Of a DNA stretch of 64,000 bases, positions 43,666-55,600 are shown piece by piece. Origin of the DNA: Bin87 sp963692995 (lineage in GTDB: Bacteria > Chloroflexota > Dehalococcoidia > Lucifugimonadales > UBA3495); NCBI GenBank assembly GCA_963692995.1, contig OY843611.1, forward strand, positions 1,798,001 to 1,862,000. Direction: 5' to 3'. The first letter of the stretch is position 1. Every line of letters begins with the position of its first letter. The position numbers and the translations under genes were made by a program. Below the pieces are notes generated by a model, which searched no databases, was not told where the DNA came from, and was given only the letters and a program-made list of their open reading frames with translations.

Positions 43666-45273
43666 TCACATTCGGAAAACGCCCCGCTTCCGGTCCGGGA
43701 AAGGGGCGTTAATGGCGGCGGCGATGCCGAGGCCGACGACGGTTCGCGTGTCCACCGGGTCGATGATGCCGTCGTCCCACAGGCGGGCGGTGCTGTAGTA
43801 CGGGTCGCCCTCCCGATCGTACTTTTCCAGGATAGGGCCTTGCAATTCGTCTCGCTCCTCCTGCTCCATGGTTCGGCTCTGTCGCTCCAATTGTTGCAGT
43901 CGTATAGTGAGCAGAACCTCCGCCGCCTGCGGTCCGCCCATCACCGAAATGCGGGCGTTGGGCCACGTCCACAGGAAACGGGGCTGGTAGGCCCGCCCGC
44001 ACATGCCGTAGTTGCCCGCCCCAAAAGAACTGCCAATGATCACCGTGAACTTCGGCACGGCGGCGTTGGACACCGCCATGACCATCTTGGCGCCATCCTT
44101 GGCGATTCCTCCGGCTTCGTACTGGCGACCCACCATGAAGCCGGTGATATTTTGCAGGAACAACAGGGGAATACCCCGCTGGCTGCACAACTCGATGAAG
44201 TGGGTGCCTTTCAGCGCGCTTTCGGAGAAAAGAACCCCGTTGTTGGCGACCACTCCCACCGGATACCCGAAAACTCGGGCGAAGCCACAAACCAGGGTTT
44301 CCCCGTACTCAGACTTGAACTCGTGAAAACGGCTTCCATCAACCAGTCGGGCGATCACCTCGCGCACGTTGTATTGCCGTCGGTTATCCGGAGACACGAT
44401 GCCATATAGCTCGCCCGGATCGTAGGCCGGCGGTTCGGATCTCGTGACCTCAAACGGCGGGGCGCGCCTTTGCACAAAATTCTCCACAATGTCCCGCGTA
44501 ATGGCCAGCGCATCCGCATCGTCCGCTGCCTGGTGGTCTGCCACGCCGGATATCCTGGTATGCACGTCCGCGCCGCCCAGGGTTTCCGGATCCACCTCTT
44601 CCCCGGTGGCCGCCCGCACCAACGGCGGGCCGCCCAGAAAGATCGTGCCCTGGCGCCGCACCATCACCACCTCGTCGCTCATGGCCGGAATATACGCTCC
44701 TCCTGCGGTGCACGAACCCATGACCACCGCTACTTGGGGAATACCCAGCGCCGACATTTGGGCCTGGTTGTAAAAAATTCGTCCGAAGTGGTCCCGATCA
44801 GGAAACACCTCCGCTTGCAACGGCAAAAACGCTCCGCCCGAGTCCACCAGGTAAATACACGGCAGGTGATTTTCCAGGGCGATTTCCTGGGCGCGCAGGT
44901 GCTTTTTGACCGTGATCGGGTAGTAGGCGCCGCCCTTTACCGTCGCGTCGTTGGCGACCACCACAACCTCTTTCCCGTGGACCAATCCGACGCCGGTAAC
45001 GATGCCGGCAGATGCTTCGTCCCCGTCATACATATCCCATGCCGCCAGGGGGCTAAGCTCGAGGAAGCGCGCGCCGGCATCCACCAGCCCGTCAATCCGC
45101 TCCCGGGCCAGCAGCTTGCCACGGCTGCGGTGCAACTCCACCGCCCGCTGCCCCCCTCCGGCGCGAGCTTGCTTCAGACACTCTTTCAGGTCCTTCACCA
45201 AAGCTTCCATGCGCGCCCGGTTATCCTGAAAATCCGGGTCGGCGGCGCGCAGGTTAGAGCCGATTACTTCCAT
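43666..45273 (-). CDS. acyl-CoA carboxylase carboxyltransferase, MccB-like
   Basis: A 535-residue carboxyltransferase of the biotin-dependent acyl-CoA carboxylases. GGAYYPITVKKHLRAQEIA, YLVDSGGAFLPLQAEVFPDR, GSCTAGGAYIPAMSDE and GAGNYGMCGRAYQPRFLWTW with SVMGG are characteristic of methylcrotonoyl-CoA carboxylase beta (leucine breakdown), nearer than to propionyl- or acetyl-CoA types. It transfers the carboxyl from biotin to an acyl-CoA. It heads the minus-strand unit carboxyltransferase, Uma2, biotin carboxylase, carrier. Related geranoyl-CoA activity cannot be excluded. Confidence 0.9.
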   Translation of the reverse strand: MEVIGSNLRAADPDFQDNRARMEALVKDLKECLKQARAGGGQRAVELHRSRGKLLARERIDGLVDAGARFLELSPLAAWDMYDGDEASAGIVTGVGLVHGKEVVVVANDATVKGGAYYPITVKKHLRAQEIALENHLPCIYLVDSGGAFLPLQAEVFPDRDHFGRIFYNQAQMSALGIPQVAVVMGSCTAGGAYIPAMSDEVVMVRRQGTIFLGGPPLVRAATGEEVDPETLGGADVHTRISGVADHQAADDADALAITRDIVENFVQRRAPPFEVTRSEPPAYDPGELYGIVSPDNRRQYNVREVIARLVDGSRFHEFKSEYGETLVCGFARVFGYPVGVVANNGVLFSESALKGTHFIELCSQRGIPLLFLQNITGFMVGRQYEAGGIAKDGAKMVMAVSNAAVPKFTVIIGSSFGAGNYGMCGRAYQPRFLWTWPNARISVMGGPQAAEVLLTIRLQQLERQSRTMEQEERDELQGPILEKYDREGDPYYSTARLWDDGIIDPVDTRTVVGLGIAAAINAPFPDRKRGVFRM

Positions 45274-45387
45274 GTCATTCCTGGATCACATCCGTCAGGT
45301 AAGGGGATGATAACACGGCCCAGGCGCCGGGCCCCCTGCTCCGGCGCCCGCCGGCAGCCCTTTTCACGCTGCGAGTGATCGCCGTCG

Positions 45388-45416
45388 TTGTAATGCCAGG
45401 CGCCGTCTAGTACAAT
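45388..45416 (+). promoter_or_regulatory. promoter of tRNA-Ser and possibly uvrD
   Basis: TTGTAA (45388-45393) and TACAAT (45411-45416) are separated by 17 bases, 67 bases before the tRNA. Confidence 0.55.
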
Positions 45417-45483
45417 TTACGCGCCCCAACCCGCGTTCCCGGCCAAGTGCCGGTTCGCATACCCACCGTGTGATACCCGCTGC

Positions 45484-45574
45484 GGAGAGGTGGCCGAGTG
45501 GTTGAAGGCGCCGGTCTCGAAAACCGGTATGCGCCTCTGGCGCATCGCGGGTTCGAATCCCGCCCTCTCCGCCA
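45484..45574 (+). tRNA. tRNA-Ser (CGA)
   Basis: A 91-base class II tRNA with encoded CCA. The acceptor GGAGAGG pairs with CCTCTCC, the discriminator is G, the anticodon stem CCGGT/ACCGG encloses CTCGAAA with anticodon CGA, and a long variable arm (ATGCGCCTCTGGCGCAT) follows, as expected for serine. The helicase gene starts 55 bases downstream with no terminator visible between them. Confidence 0.96.
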
Positions 45575-45590
45575 TCCTGCATCGTTAATT

Positions 45591-45629
45591 CAACTACCTA
45601 AATCCCAATATCCAACTGCGTAAATCCCA
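45591..45629. repeat. 22-bp-period imperfect duplication before uvrD
   Basis: A 17-bp sequence at 45591-45607 recurs at 45613-45629 with two or three mismatches, ending at the start codon of the helicase gene. Confidence 0.6.
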
Positions 45630-48166
45630 TGGCCTTGCAGTCCCAATTTTCCGAGCGTTCGCCGCGCCAGGATGAGCCGGCGTCTTCCCCTTATTGGGAA
45701 GAGCCACTCTCCTCGCCCTTTTGGGACGCGCCCGAGTTGGCAGATTACGCTGCCCGCGGCACGGCTTTTGAGGAACCGAATGCTTCCCGCGCCGCAGTTT
45801 TGCAGGGGCTCAACGAGGCGCAGCAGCAGGCGGTGGTCACTACCGAGGGCCCTCTGCTCATCGTCGCCGGTCCAGGTTCCGGCAAAACTCGCGTCATCAC
45901 CCACCGCATCGCTTATTTGGTAGGGGATTGCGGCGTACACCCCTGGCAAATACTGGCGGTCACCTTCACCAACAAAGCCGCCCGGGAGATGCGAGAACGC
46001 CTCGACCGGCTGTTGCTCAGCCGCAGCCAGGCCGTCACCATGGGCACTTTCCACGCCCTCTGCGCCCGCATTCTGCGCCGACATGGTGAACGCATCGGCC
46101 TCGATAGAAACTTCACCATTTATGACCAGGATGACCAGTTGGACGCCCTCAAGTCCGCCATGCAGCTGGCAGACGTGGATAGCAAGCGATATACCCCCAG
46201 AGCCGTTCTCGCGCGCATTTCCGCCTCCAAAAGCAGCCTCCAGGACGCCCGCCGCATGGCCGAAACCGCCTATGACGCCGAGGACGAATACGGCGCTCAC
46301 TGGGTGGAAACCTGCTCCCGCGTCTATCGTTACTACGAGGAAGCGCTGGCGCGACAGAACGCCCTGGATTTCGACGACCTCCTAATGCGGACTGCGCAAC
46401 TCCTGGAAAATACCCCCGACGTTCAGGATCAGTACCACACCCGCTACCGCTACCTGCTCATCGACGAGTTTCAGGACACCAACGTAGCACAGTATCGTCT
46501 GGCCCGGCTGCTGACCGGCCAACACCGGAACCTGTGCGTGGTCGGCGACCCGGACCAGAGCATCTATTCGTGGCGTAACGCCGACATCCGAAACATCCTG
46601 AGCTTTCAGACCGATTTCCCCGACGCCATACTCATCAGCCTGGGCGAGAACTACCGTTCAACCCGGAACATCCTCAACGCCGCCGCCAGCGTCATCTCCA
46701 CCAACACGGAACGGATTGAACGACCGCTATTTACGCAAAACCCGGCGGGGCGACCCGTCACGCTGCACGAAGCCTTCAGCGAAGAAGACGAAGCCCTCTG
46801 GGCGGTGGACGAGGTGAGCCGCCTTACCCGAACCGGCGAGTACCAGTCCGGCGACTGCGCCATCATGTACCGCATCAACGCCCAAAGCCGCGCCTTTGAA
46901 GATCAATGCATGCGCCAGGGAATACCCTACCGGCTGGTGGGTGGCGTGCGTTTCTACCACCGCAAGGAAATCAAGGATGCAGTTGGCTACCTGCGGGTGA
47001 TTTTCAACCCCGATGACGAGGTCAGCCTGCGGCGCATCATCAACCAGCCGCCTCGGGGCATTGGCGCCAAATCCGTACAGCAACTGACCAACTTCGCGGC
47101 CCAACGCGGAGCCACCATGCGACAAGCGATGCGGGTAATCGCGGCGGCCCGGGCAGACGGATCGCCATGCCCCCTTACGGCAACGGCGCGAGCAGCTCGG
47201 TCAATCGCCGATTTGTCCGTTGCCCTGGACCGCCTCACTGACGCCTCGCGCGAGCTGGGTGTCCCGGATCTCCTTGATCGCACGTTGGATCTGACCGGGT
47301 TAGCCAAACAAATCAATGCCCAGGATGACGGCGATGAGCGATGGGAAAACATCCTCGAGCTGCGCGCTTTGGCAGAAGACTACGGTCCTCCCGGAGACGG
47401 TTCCGCCGACGGGTTGAGCGCGTTTCTGGAGCGGGTTTCTCTAGTCTCCGACGTGGACGCCTACCAACAGGCCGATGATGCGCTTACCTTGATCACCCTG
47501 CATCAGGCTAAGGGGCTGGAGTTCCCGGTGGTGATGATGGCCGGAATGGAAGAAGGGCTGCTGCCCCACACCCGGTCCATGGATACCCTGGCCGAGATCG
47601 AAGAGGAGCGTCGCCTGTGCTACGTGGGCATGACCCGGGCTAAAGAGCGCCTTTATCTGCTGCGCGCTTTCCGGAGGCGTTATCCGTCGTCGGGCGGAGT
47701 ATCGCTGCCGTCGCGTTTCCTCGAAGACCTCCCGGAGGATGCGCTGGCCTCGCCGGCCGTGGACCGACCTCCCGGCTCCCGCGCCGCATCCCATGGATTG
47801 AACGCATCACGTCCGTCGCGGAACGCCGACGCGGTGCCCGGCGGCTCCTTCGGACCGTCCCGGCGCGCCTCGCCCACGCGGCTGGGTGACGGATCCGGCG
47901 CCGGAGGCGACGCGACACGAGGCCGACTCCGGGGCAATATCGATGAACGTCTTACCGAATGGACTCCCAACCGGCCCCAGCCTTCGGGTAGCGCGCCGGA
48001 GCGTATGCCCCTGACGGTGGGCGAAATCGTCCGCCATCCCACTTTCGGAGAGGGCGTGGTTCAAGAAGTCGATGGCGTCGGCGACACCGAACAGGCCACC
48101 GTGCATTTTGCCAGCGCCGGCCTGAAACGATTACTGGTGGGCCTGGCGCGCTTGGAACGGAGTTAG
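45629..48166 (+). CDS. UvrD/PcrA-type DNA helicase
   Basis: An 845-residue superfamily 1 3'-5' helicase for repair and replication restart. LNEAQQQAVVTTEGPLLIVA with Walker A GPGSGKT (80-87), DEFQDTNVAQY (motif II), VVGDPDQSIYSWR, ENYRSTRNIL, TLHQAKGLEFPVVMMAGMEE and RLCYVGMTRAKERLYL are the standard motifs. The C-terminal VGEIVRHPTFGEGVVQEVDG is the small Tudor-like domain used by PcrA to bind RNA polymerase. The N-terminal 55 residues before the helicase core are acidic, Pro/Trp-rich and unusual. Confidence 0.95.
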   Translation: MALQSQFSERSPRQDEPASSPYWEEPLSSPFWDAPELADYAARGTAFEEPNASRAAVLQGLNEAQQQAVVTTEGPLLIVAGPGSGKTRVITHRIAYLVGDCGVHPWQILAVTFTNKAAREMRERLDRLLLSRSQAVTMGTFHALCARILRRHGERIGLDRNFTIYDQDDQLDALKSAMQLADVDSKRYTPRAVLARISASKSSLQDARRMAETAYDAEDEYGAHWVETCSRVYRYYEEALARQNALDFDDLLMRTAQLLENTPDVQDQYHTRYRYLLIDEFQDTNVAQYRLARLLTGQHRNLCVVGDPDQSIYSWRNADIRNILSFQTDFPDAILISLGENYRSTRNILNAAASVISTNTERIERPLFTQNPAGRPVTLHEAFSEEDEALWAVDEVSRLTRTGEYQSGDCAIMYRINAQSRAFEDQCMRQGIPYRLVGGVRFYHRKEIKDAVGYLRVIFNPDDEVSLRRIINQPPRGIGAKSVQQLTNFAAQRGATMRQAMRVIAAARADGSPCPLTATARAARSIADLSVALDRLTDASRELGVPDLLDRTLDLTGLAKQINAQDDGDERWENILELRALAEDYGPPGDGSADGLSAFLERVSLVSDVDAYQQADDALTLITLHQAKGLEFPVVMMAGMEEGLLPHTRSMDTLAEIEEERRLCYVGMTRAKERLYLLRAFRRRYPSSGGVSLPSRFLEDLPEDALASPAVDRPPGSRAASHGLNASRPSRNADAVPGGSFGPSRRASPTRLGDGSGAGGDATRGRLRGNIDERLTEWTPNRPQPSGSAPERMPLTVGEIVRHPTFGEGVVQEVDGVGDTEQATVHFASAGLKRLLVGLARLERS

Positions 48167-48265
48167 CTGCGGGCTGCCCTCGGATCCTTGCGCTGTCCAA
48201 CGGCCCTGCCGGCGAAAACGCCCGGCAATCCGATATGCGCTCACCGACGTAACCGGGACATCCTT

Positions 48266-48273
48266 GCTATACT
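48266..48273 (+). promoter_or_regulatory. extended -10 promoter for secA
   Basis: GCTATACT (48266-48273) is preceded by T, giving a TGnTATACT extended -10 about 50 bases before the secA ATG. Confidence 0.5.
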
Positions 48274-48323
48274 GGCCTAGTGTAGCCCGCTTCCGTAGCG
48301 AAGGGGCCGGGTGAGGCATTATC

Positions 48324-50993
48324 ATGGTTTCCTTCCTGAAAAAAATTGTCGGAGATACGCCGGAACGGGCGGCCGAAAAACTTCACAGTCAGCTGGTGCC
48401 CCAAGTCAACCGGCTAGAGAACAACATTCAAAGCCTCAGCGATGATGGCCTTAAAGCCAAGACCGTTGCATTCCGACGCCGCCTGGACGATGGGGCATCT
48501 TTAGACGACCTGTTGCCCGAGGCTTTCGCCGTCGTGCGCGAGGCGGCCCGGCGTACCCTCGGTCAACGCCACTACGACGTGCAGATCATCGGCGGCGCAG
48601 TCCTGCACCAGGGGAAAATCGCCGAAATGAAGACCGGCGAAGGAAAAACGCTGGTCGCCACCCTGCCCGCATATTTGAACGCCCTCACCGGCGGCGTGCA
48701 TATCGTTACCGTCAACGACTACCTGGCCCGGCGCGATCCCGTCTGGATGGGGCCGGTGTTCCACCTTCTCGGCCTCACCGTCGGGTGTCTCCAGCACGAC
48801 GCGGCCTACATCTACGACCCCACCATGGACGACCCGGGAAAGGGCGGTTATCGCCATCTGACGCCGGTATCCCGTGCCGAAGCCTATCGTGCTGACGTGT
48901 TATACGGCACCAACAACGAGTTCGGATTCGACTATCTCCGCGACAACATGGCTGTAACCTCCGACCTGCAAGTCCAGTCTCGTGACGCGGGCCGGCCTCG
49001 CCACAGTTTCGCCATCGTGGACGAAGTTGACAACATCCTCATCGACGAGGCCCGCACGCCTCTGATCATCAGCGGCCCGGCGCCGCAACCGGTAGAGCAC
49101 TACTCCAACTGCGCCCGGTTGGCTCCCCGTCTGCGCGCTTACGAGGATTACACAATAGACGAGCGCACTCAGGCCATTTCATTGACCGAAGATGGCATCG
49201 GAAAAGCCGAACGGCACCTGCGCGTTGACAATCTGTACGACCCGGAAAATTTCCATCTGGTGCAGTACGTTGAAAATGCCGTCGTCGCCCAAGTGCAAAA
49301 GGTCAAAGACAAGGATTACGTCGTCGCCGACGGCGAAGTGGTCATCGTTGACGAGTTCACCGGTCGCCTACAGTACGGGCGACGCTGGGCCGACGGCCTC
49401 CACCAGGCAGTGGAAGCGAAAGAAGGCCTGAAGGTCCAGCGCGCCAGCGTCACTTACGCCACCATCACCCTGCAAAACTACTTCCGGATGTACGGCAAAT
49501 TGGCCGGCATGACCGGAACCGCGGTCACTGAGGCCGACGAATTCTACAAAATCTATGGTCTTGAAGTCGTCGCCGTACCTACCAACCTCCCAATGATACG
49601 CGAAGACAGCGGCGATCTGATTTTCCCTACTGAAGAGGGTAAGTGGCGCGCCGTGGTAGCGGCTATCATCGATCGTTCTACATCGGGACAACCCGTGCTG
49701 GTGGGAACCACTTCCATCGAAACCTCCGAAGCCTTGAGCGACCGGCTCCGCAAGCGCGGCGTCGATCATCAAGTGCTCAACGCGCGCAACCACGAACAGG
49801 AAGCGTCAATCGTAGCCCAGGCCGGACGCTCCGGAGCGGTTACCGTGTCCACCAATATGGCCGGCCGCGGCACCGACATCGTGCTGGGTGGCGCCGACAC
49901 CGACCGCGACGATTGGCGGCAGGAGCACGACCGGGTGATCTCCCTGGGCGGCCTCCATGTCATCGGCACCGAGCACCATGAAGCGCGTCGTGTGGACAAC
50001 CAGCTGCGTGGCCGCGCCGGACGCCAGGGCGACCCCGGCAGCAGCCAGTTTTTCATCGCCCTTGAAGACGAACTGATGCAGCGCTTCGGCGGCGACCGCA
50101 TCAAGAACGTGATGAATTGGACCGGCCTCAACGACGATGAACCCTTGGAAAACAAACTGATCACCAAGTCCATCACCGGCGCGCAGGTAAAAGTTGAAGG
50201 CCACCATTTTGATATGCGCAAGCACCTCCTCAATTTTGACGACGTGCTCAATCAACAACGGTCGGTGATCTACGACCAGCGTTCCAGTATCCTGACCAAC
50301 CAGGGACTTCGCGAGCGGGTTATGGACATGCTGGGCGCCGAGTTCGACCGATTGATCGACGCGCACCTGCGGTCGCGCCACGCGGACGACTGGGACATCG
50401 ACGGATTTTTGTCCGCTCTGCGTCAAATCTGCCCACCCCCTGACGAACTGGACAATGCGGATAAGGTGTCGCAACTCCGTCGCGAGCGCATTGCGGACAT
50501 CCTGGAGGAGTACTCGGAAACCCTGTACCAATCCAAAGAGCAGTCCATGGGCGCCGATAACATGGAGACGCTGGTGCGGCTGCTGCTGCTAAAGTCCATC
50601 GACACCCATTGGGTCAACCACCTCACCCACATGGAAAACCTGCGCACCGGTGTGGGCCTGCAAGCCGTCGGGCAGCGGGACCCCCTCGCCGTGTACCGGT
50701 CCGAGGGTCAACGGGCTTTCGCCGAGTTGACGCGACAGATGCAGCGGGACGTCACCCACACCCTATTCCACGTCACTCTGGCGCCGGAAGCGCCGCCGGC
50801 TCGTCCTTCCCCAAATGACGACGCGCCCACCATCGGGAACCGACGCAATTCCCGCGCTCCGGTCAGTCCCATGGCGGCGGTTTCGCCGGCGCGAAACGCG
50901 GCCGCCCCGCGCGCCGGCCGCAAAATCGGACGCAATTCCCAATGTCCTTGCGGCAGCGGTAAAAAATACAAGCGCTGCTGCGCCGCCGCCTAG
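48324..50993 (+). CDS. secA: protein translocase ATPase SecA
   Basis: An 889-residue motor that drives precursor proteins through SecYEG. Walker A is at MKTGEGKTL (102-110), then VHIVTVNDYLARRD, EFGFDYLRDNM and IVDEVDNILIDEARTPLIIS in NBD1/PPXD. NBD2 contains TNMAGRGTDIVLGG and QLRGRAGRQGDPGSSQFF. The C-terminus carries the Cys-rich SecB/zinc motif CPCGSGKKYKRCC. The length is normal for SecA. It appears monocistronic, preceded by its own promoter. DEVDN replaces the usual DEVDS. Confidence 0.97.
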   Translation: MVSFLKKIVGDTPERAAEKLHSQLVPQVNRLENNIQSLSDDGLKAKTVAFRRRLDDGASLDDLLPEAFAVVREAARRTLGQRHYDVQIIGGAVLHQGKIAEMKTGEGKTLVATLPAYLNALTGGVHIVTVNDYLARRDPVWMGPVFHLLGLTVGCLQHDAAYIYDPTMDDPGKGGYRHLTPVSRAEAYRADVLYGTNNEFGFDYLRDNMAVTSDLQVQSRDAGRPRHSFAIVDEVDNILIDEARTPLIISGPAPQPVEHYSNCARLAPRLRAYEDYTIDERTQAISLTEDGIGKAERHLRVDNLYDPENFHLVQYVENAVVAQVQKVKDKDYVVADGEVVIVDEFTGRLQYGRRWADGLHQAVEAKEGLKVQRASVTYATITLQNYFRMYGKLAGMTGTAVTEADEFYKIYGLEVVAVPTNLPMIREDSGDLIFPTEEGKWRAVVAAIIDRSTSGQPVLVGTTSIETSEALSDRLRKRGVDHQVLNARNHEQEASIVAQAGRSGAVTVSTNMAGRGTDIVLGGADTDRDDWRQEHDRVISLGGLHVIGTEHHEARRVDNQLRGRAGRQGDPGSSQFFIALEDELMQRFGGDRIKNVMNWTGLNDDEPLENKLITKSITGAQVKVEGHHFDMRKHLLNFDDVLNQQRSVIYDQRSSILTNQGLRERVMDMLGAEFDRLIDAHLRSRHADDWDIDGFLSALRQICPPPDELDNADKVSQLRRERIADILEEYSETLYQSKEQSMGADNMETLVRLLLLKSIDTHWVNHLTHMENLRTGVGLQAVGQRDPLAVYRSEGQRAFAELTRQMQRDVTHTLFHVTLAPEAPPARPSPNDDAPTIGNRRNSRAPVSPMAAVSPARNAAAPRAGRKIGRNSQCPCGSGKKYKRCCAAA

Positions 50994-51024
50994 TTCTCGG
51001 CTTGCGAACCACGCACCAGTCGCC

Positions 51025-51047
51025 GGGGCGGGTTTCAAACCCGCCCC
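51025..51047. terminator. hairpin after secA
   Basis: An 11-bp perfect stem GGGGCGGGTTT-C-AAACCCGCCCC between the converging secA and YHS genes. There is no T run on either side, so it may be a terminator or a dispersed palindromic repeat. Confidence 0.5.
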
Positions 51048-51074
51048 TACCCGTTGCCCGCTATAACCGCTGCC

Positions 51075-51308
51075 TTATTTCCCGCGCCGGAACAGCCGCC
51101 GCGCTATGGTCAGCGGTTGAGGCTGCGGTTCCGCCATGGCTATGGGTTTGTTACGTCCCGACGCCCATCCTGCCGGGTCACGCTCAAAGGCGATCCGGCA
51201 GCCCGGCGCACAGAAATAGTAGGTCTGCCCTTCGTATGCGCTGGCGCCGCCATTGGGGTTGTCCATGTCCACTTGCATCAAGCAAATGGGATCGGTTGCT
51301 GTTGCCAT
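51075..51308 (-). CDS. YHS-domain protein
   Basis: A 77-residue protein. The YHS domain reads DPICLMQVDMDNPNGGASAY then YYFCAPGCRIAFERDP, with two Cys near the C-terminal end of the domain (FCAPGC) and one near the start. Such short domains go with heavy-metal P-type ATPases and bind metal, which fits the copper-type ATPase 100 bases upstream on the same strand. The tail is Arg/Lys-rich. Confidence 0.85.
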   Translation of the reverse strand: MATATDPICLMQVDMDNPNGGASAYEGQTYYFCAPGCRIAFERDPAGWASGRNKPIAMAEPQPQPLTIARRLFRRGK

Positions 51309-51347
51309 GATTGTTTCCCAACCTCTAGCGATGGTGTACGACGATTG

Positions 51348-51375
51348 TAACAGAGCCGGATCTAACAGAGCCGGA
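51348..51375. repeat. 15-bp-period duplication
   Basis: A 13-bp sequence TAACAGAGCCGGA occurs at 51348 and 51363 between the YHS gene start and the P-ATPase stop. Nearby, a 15-mer AGGTTAGGGCTGCCA (51378-51392) is also found at 28445-28459. Confidence 0.85.
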
Positions 51376-51408
51376 CGAGGTTAGGGCTGCCAAAGTTCCC
51401 GTTGCCCA

Positions 51409-53772
<2,364 letters not shown>

Positions 53773-53897
53773 CCTGGAGCAATGACCGGATTACGTAGCG
53801 AACCGGCTACATTATAGCAGTGGATAATAATGAGGCGGCCCTTTCCTTGACATGCCGTTTACATTGGGAGCATACTCCCCGGCTCAGGGAGAGTACT

Positions 53898-55436
53898 ATG
53901 GCCGCAGTTAATTTCAAGCCCGCGGAGTTTGCTATCGCCGGGCGCCACATCCATTATGCTTGGGTGATCGTCTTCATCACGGCATTGATGAGACTGGTGT
54001 CGTCGTCGTTCCGCATGTCTTTTCCGGCGCTGGTTCCCATCATTTCCGAGGTGTTTGGCTGGAGTCCCGGCCTAATCCTGTTCGCATTCTCCCTGCAATG
54101 GGTAGTGTCCGGCATGTTCGGCCCGCCCTCGGGATGGCTCGGTGATCGATACGGAGCTCGCTTTACGCTAACCCTGGGCGCGTCTCTGTACATCGTTAGC
54201 ATGATGCTGGCGGGGTTCATGACCGAGCTGTGGCATCTCTACCTTTTCTTCGGCGTGATGCTTAGCGCCTCCATGGGGATTTTCCAGGTGCCGCTGACGG
54301 TGTCTGTAACCTCCTGGTTCCGGCGCCACCTGGGATTGGGCATGGGGTTGCTCCAGTCGTCCCAGGGAATCGGGCCGGTGATAGTCCCGACCATTATGCT
54401 GGGTTTGGTAGCCTTCTTCTCACTCGGGCCAGGCGAGCCGTGGGCTGAAGCCTTCCCCGTATTCAGCGCCGACAGCATTGGCATCCGGATGGCTTTCTGG
54501 CTTCCCGGCATTGTGGGCGGCGCCATCCTCCTGCTGCTGACCCGCCTCTTTCACAATTCGCCGGAAGACGTGGGAATGCGACAGTTGGGCGCTGACCCCA
54601 ATGAACCGATACGCGCCGCGCCCACCACCGGGAGGGGCGCCAAAGAGCGGGCCCGGGTGTTTCTGCGTCAGGCGCGCAAAACTTCCACCTTCTGGAACCT
54701 GGTCGGAATCCATTACTGGGGATGTGCCGGCCACGCCATCATCATCATGTTCCTCCAAGTTATGGTGGTGGACCTATTGGCGCCGGAAGGCGGCTATCAG
54801 GGGGTGGACAAAGACCTGCTTGGAGCCACGGGCATCGGCATCACCATCGCGGGCACCATGCACCTCACCAGCACCATAACCCGCTTTGGCGCTCCCATCG
54901 CGGCTGACCTGCTGGGCAGTAAATGGGTAATGGCCGCCTGCTTTGCCCTCCAATTCGCGCCGGTTCTGATCCTTCTGTTCGCTAACGAACTGTGGATGTT
55001 CTACGTGTTCGCCGTATTGTTCGGCATCGGCTTCGGCGGCGAGATGTCCGCCTTCCCCATCATCAACCGTCAATACTACGGCAGGGCTCCCATCGGCAGC
55101 GCCTACGGTTTCCAAATGATGGGAGCCGGCGCGGGCATGGCCAGTGGAGCGCTGTTGGGCAGCGGGCTGTACATCGGCGTAACCGAGCTGGGTTTCCCGG
55201 TTATTCTCGACAACCCCTACTGCTGGACTATCCTGCTGTCCTTCTTCATGAGCCTGGGCGGCGTCATCGCCATCTTGTGCCTGCCGAACACCCACCAGCA
55301 TCAGCTACCCGACTGGGAGGAGCAACTGCCCCCCGAGTTCCGCACCGGCGCGGAGCCGGCGGCGCCGGCGCAACCCGCTCCCGCTCCGGCCAGCGGTTCC
55401 CCAGCCCCGGCTCCCGGTTCCGGCGACGGCAACTGA
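53898..55436 (+). CDS. MFS transporter, OFA-like, with Pro/Ala tail
   Basis: A 512-residue carrier. The start HIHYAWVIVFITALMRLVSS and motif A-like PPSGWLGDRYGARFTLTLGA resemble the oxalate:formate antiporter/monocarboxylate group. About 12 helices are seen, with a long central loop around PIRAAPTTGRGAKERARVFL. The final 50 residues are rich in Pro, Ala and Gly and must be cytoplasmic. ATG 53898 follows AGGGAGAG; an earlier in-frame start adds 26 residues. The 12-bp hairpin after the stop may end the transcript. Confidence 0.85.
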   Translation: MAAVNFKPAEFAIAGRHIHYAWVIVFITALMRLVSSSFRMSFPALVPIISEVFGWSPGLILFAFSLQWVVSGMFGPPSGWLGDRYGARFTLTLGASLYIVSMMLAGFMTELWHLYLFFGVMLSASMGIFQVPLTVSVTSWFRRHLGLGMGLLQSSQGIGPVIVPTIMLGLVAFFSLGPGEPWAEAFPVFSADSIGIRMAFWLPGIVGGAILLLLTRLFHNSPEDVGMRQLGADPNEPIRAAPTTGRGAKERARVFLRQARKTSTFWNLVGIHYWGCAGHAIIIMFLQVMVVDLLAPEGGYQGVDKDLLGATGIGITIAGTMHLTSTITRFGAPIAADLLGSKWVMAACFALQFAPVLILLFANELWMFYVFAVLFGIGFGGEMSAFPIINRQYYGRAPIGSAYGFQMMGAGAGMASGALLGSGLYIGVTELGFPVILDNPYCWTILLSFFMSLGGVIAILCLPNTHQHQLPDWEEQLPPEFRTGAEPAAPAQPAPAPASGSPAPAPGSGDGN

Positions 55437-55462
55437 TTCGGCATCGCCAACAACGGCGCATC

Positions 55463-55493
55463 AGCGGGGACGGCTTATTCGGCCGTCCCCGCT
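55463..55493 (+). terminator. hairpin after the MFS gene
   Basis: A 12-bp perfect stem AGCGGGGACGGC/GCCGTCCCCGCT with loop TTATTCG. There is no strong T run after it (AGCATTGTT), so this is a moderate terminator. Confidence 0.6.
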
Positions 55494-55600
55494 AGCATTG
55501 TTCGGGTCTCTGGCGTTATTATGGAGCCTAATATACTGTATCCGTAACGTGCGCCCATTCCCGAAACCTGAGGAGCGGGCGCGAGCAAGGAGGTTTTACC

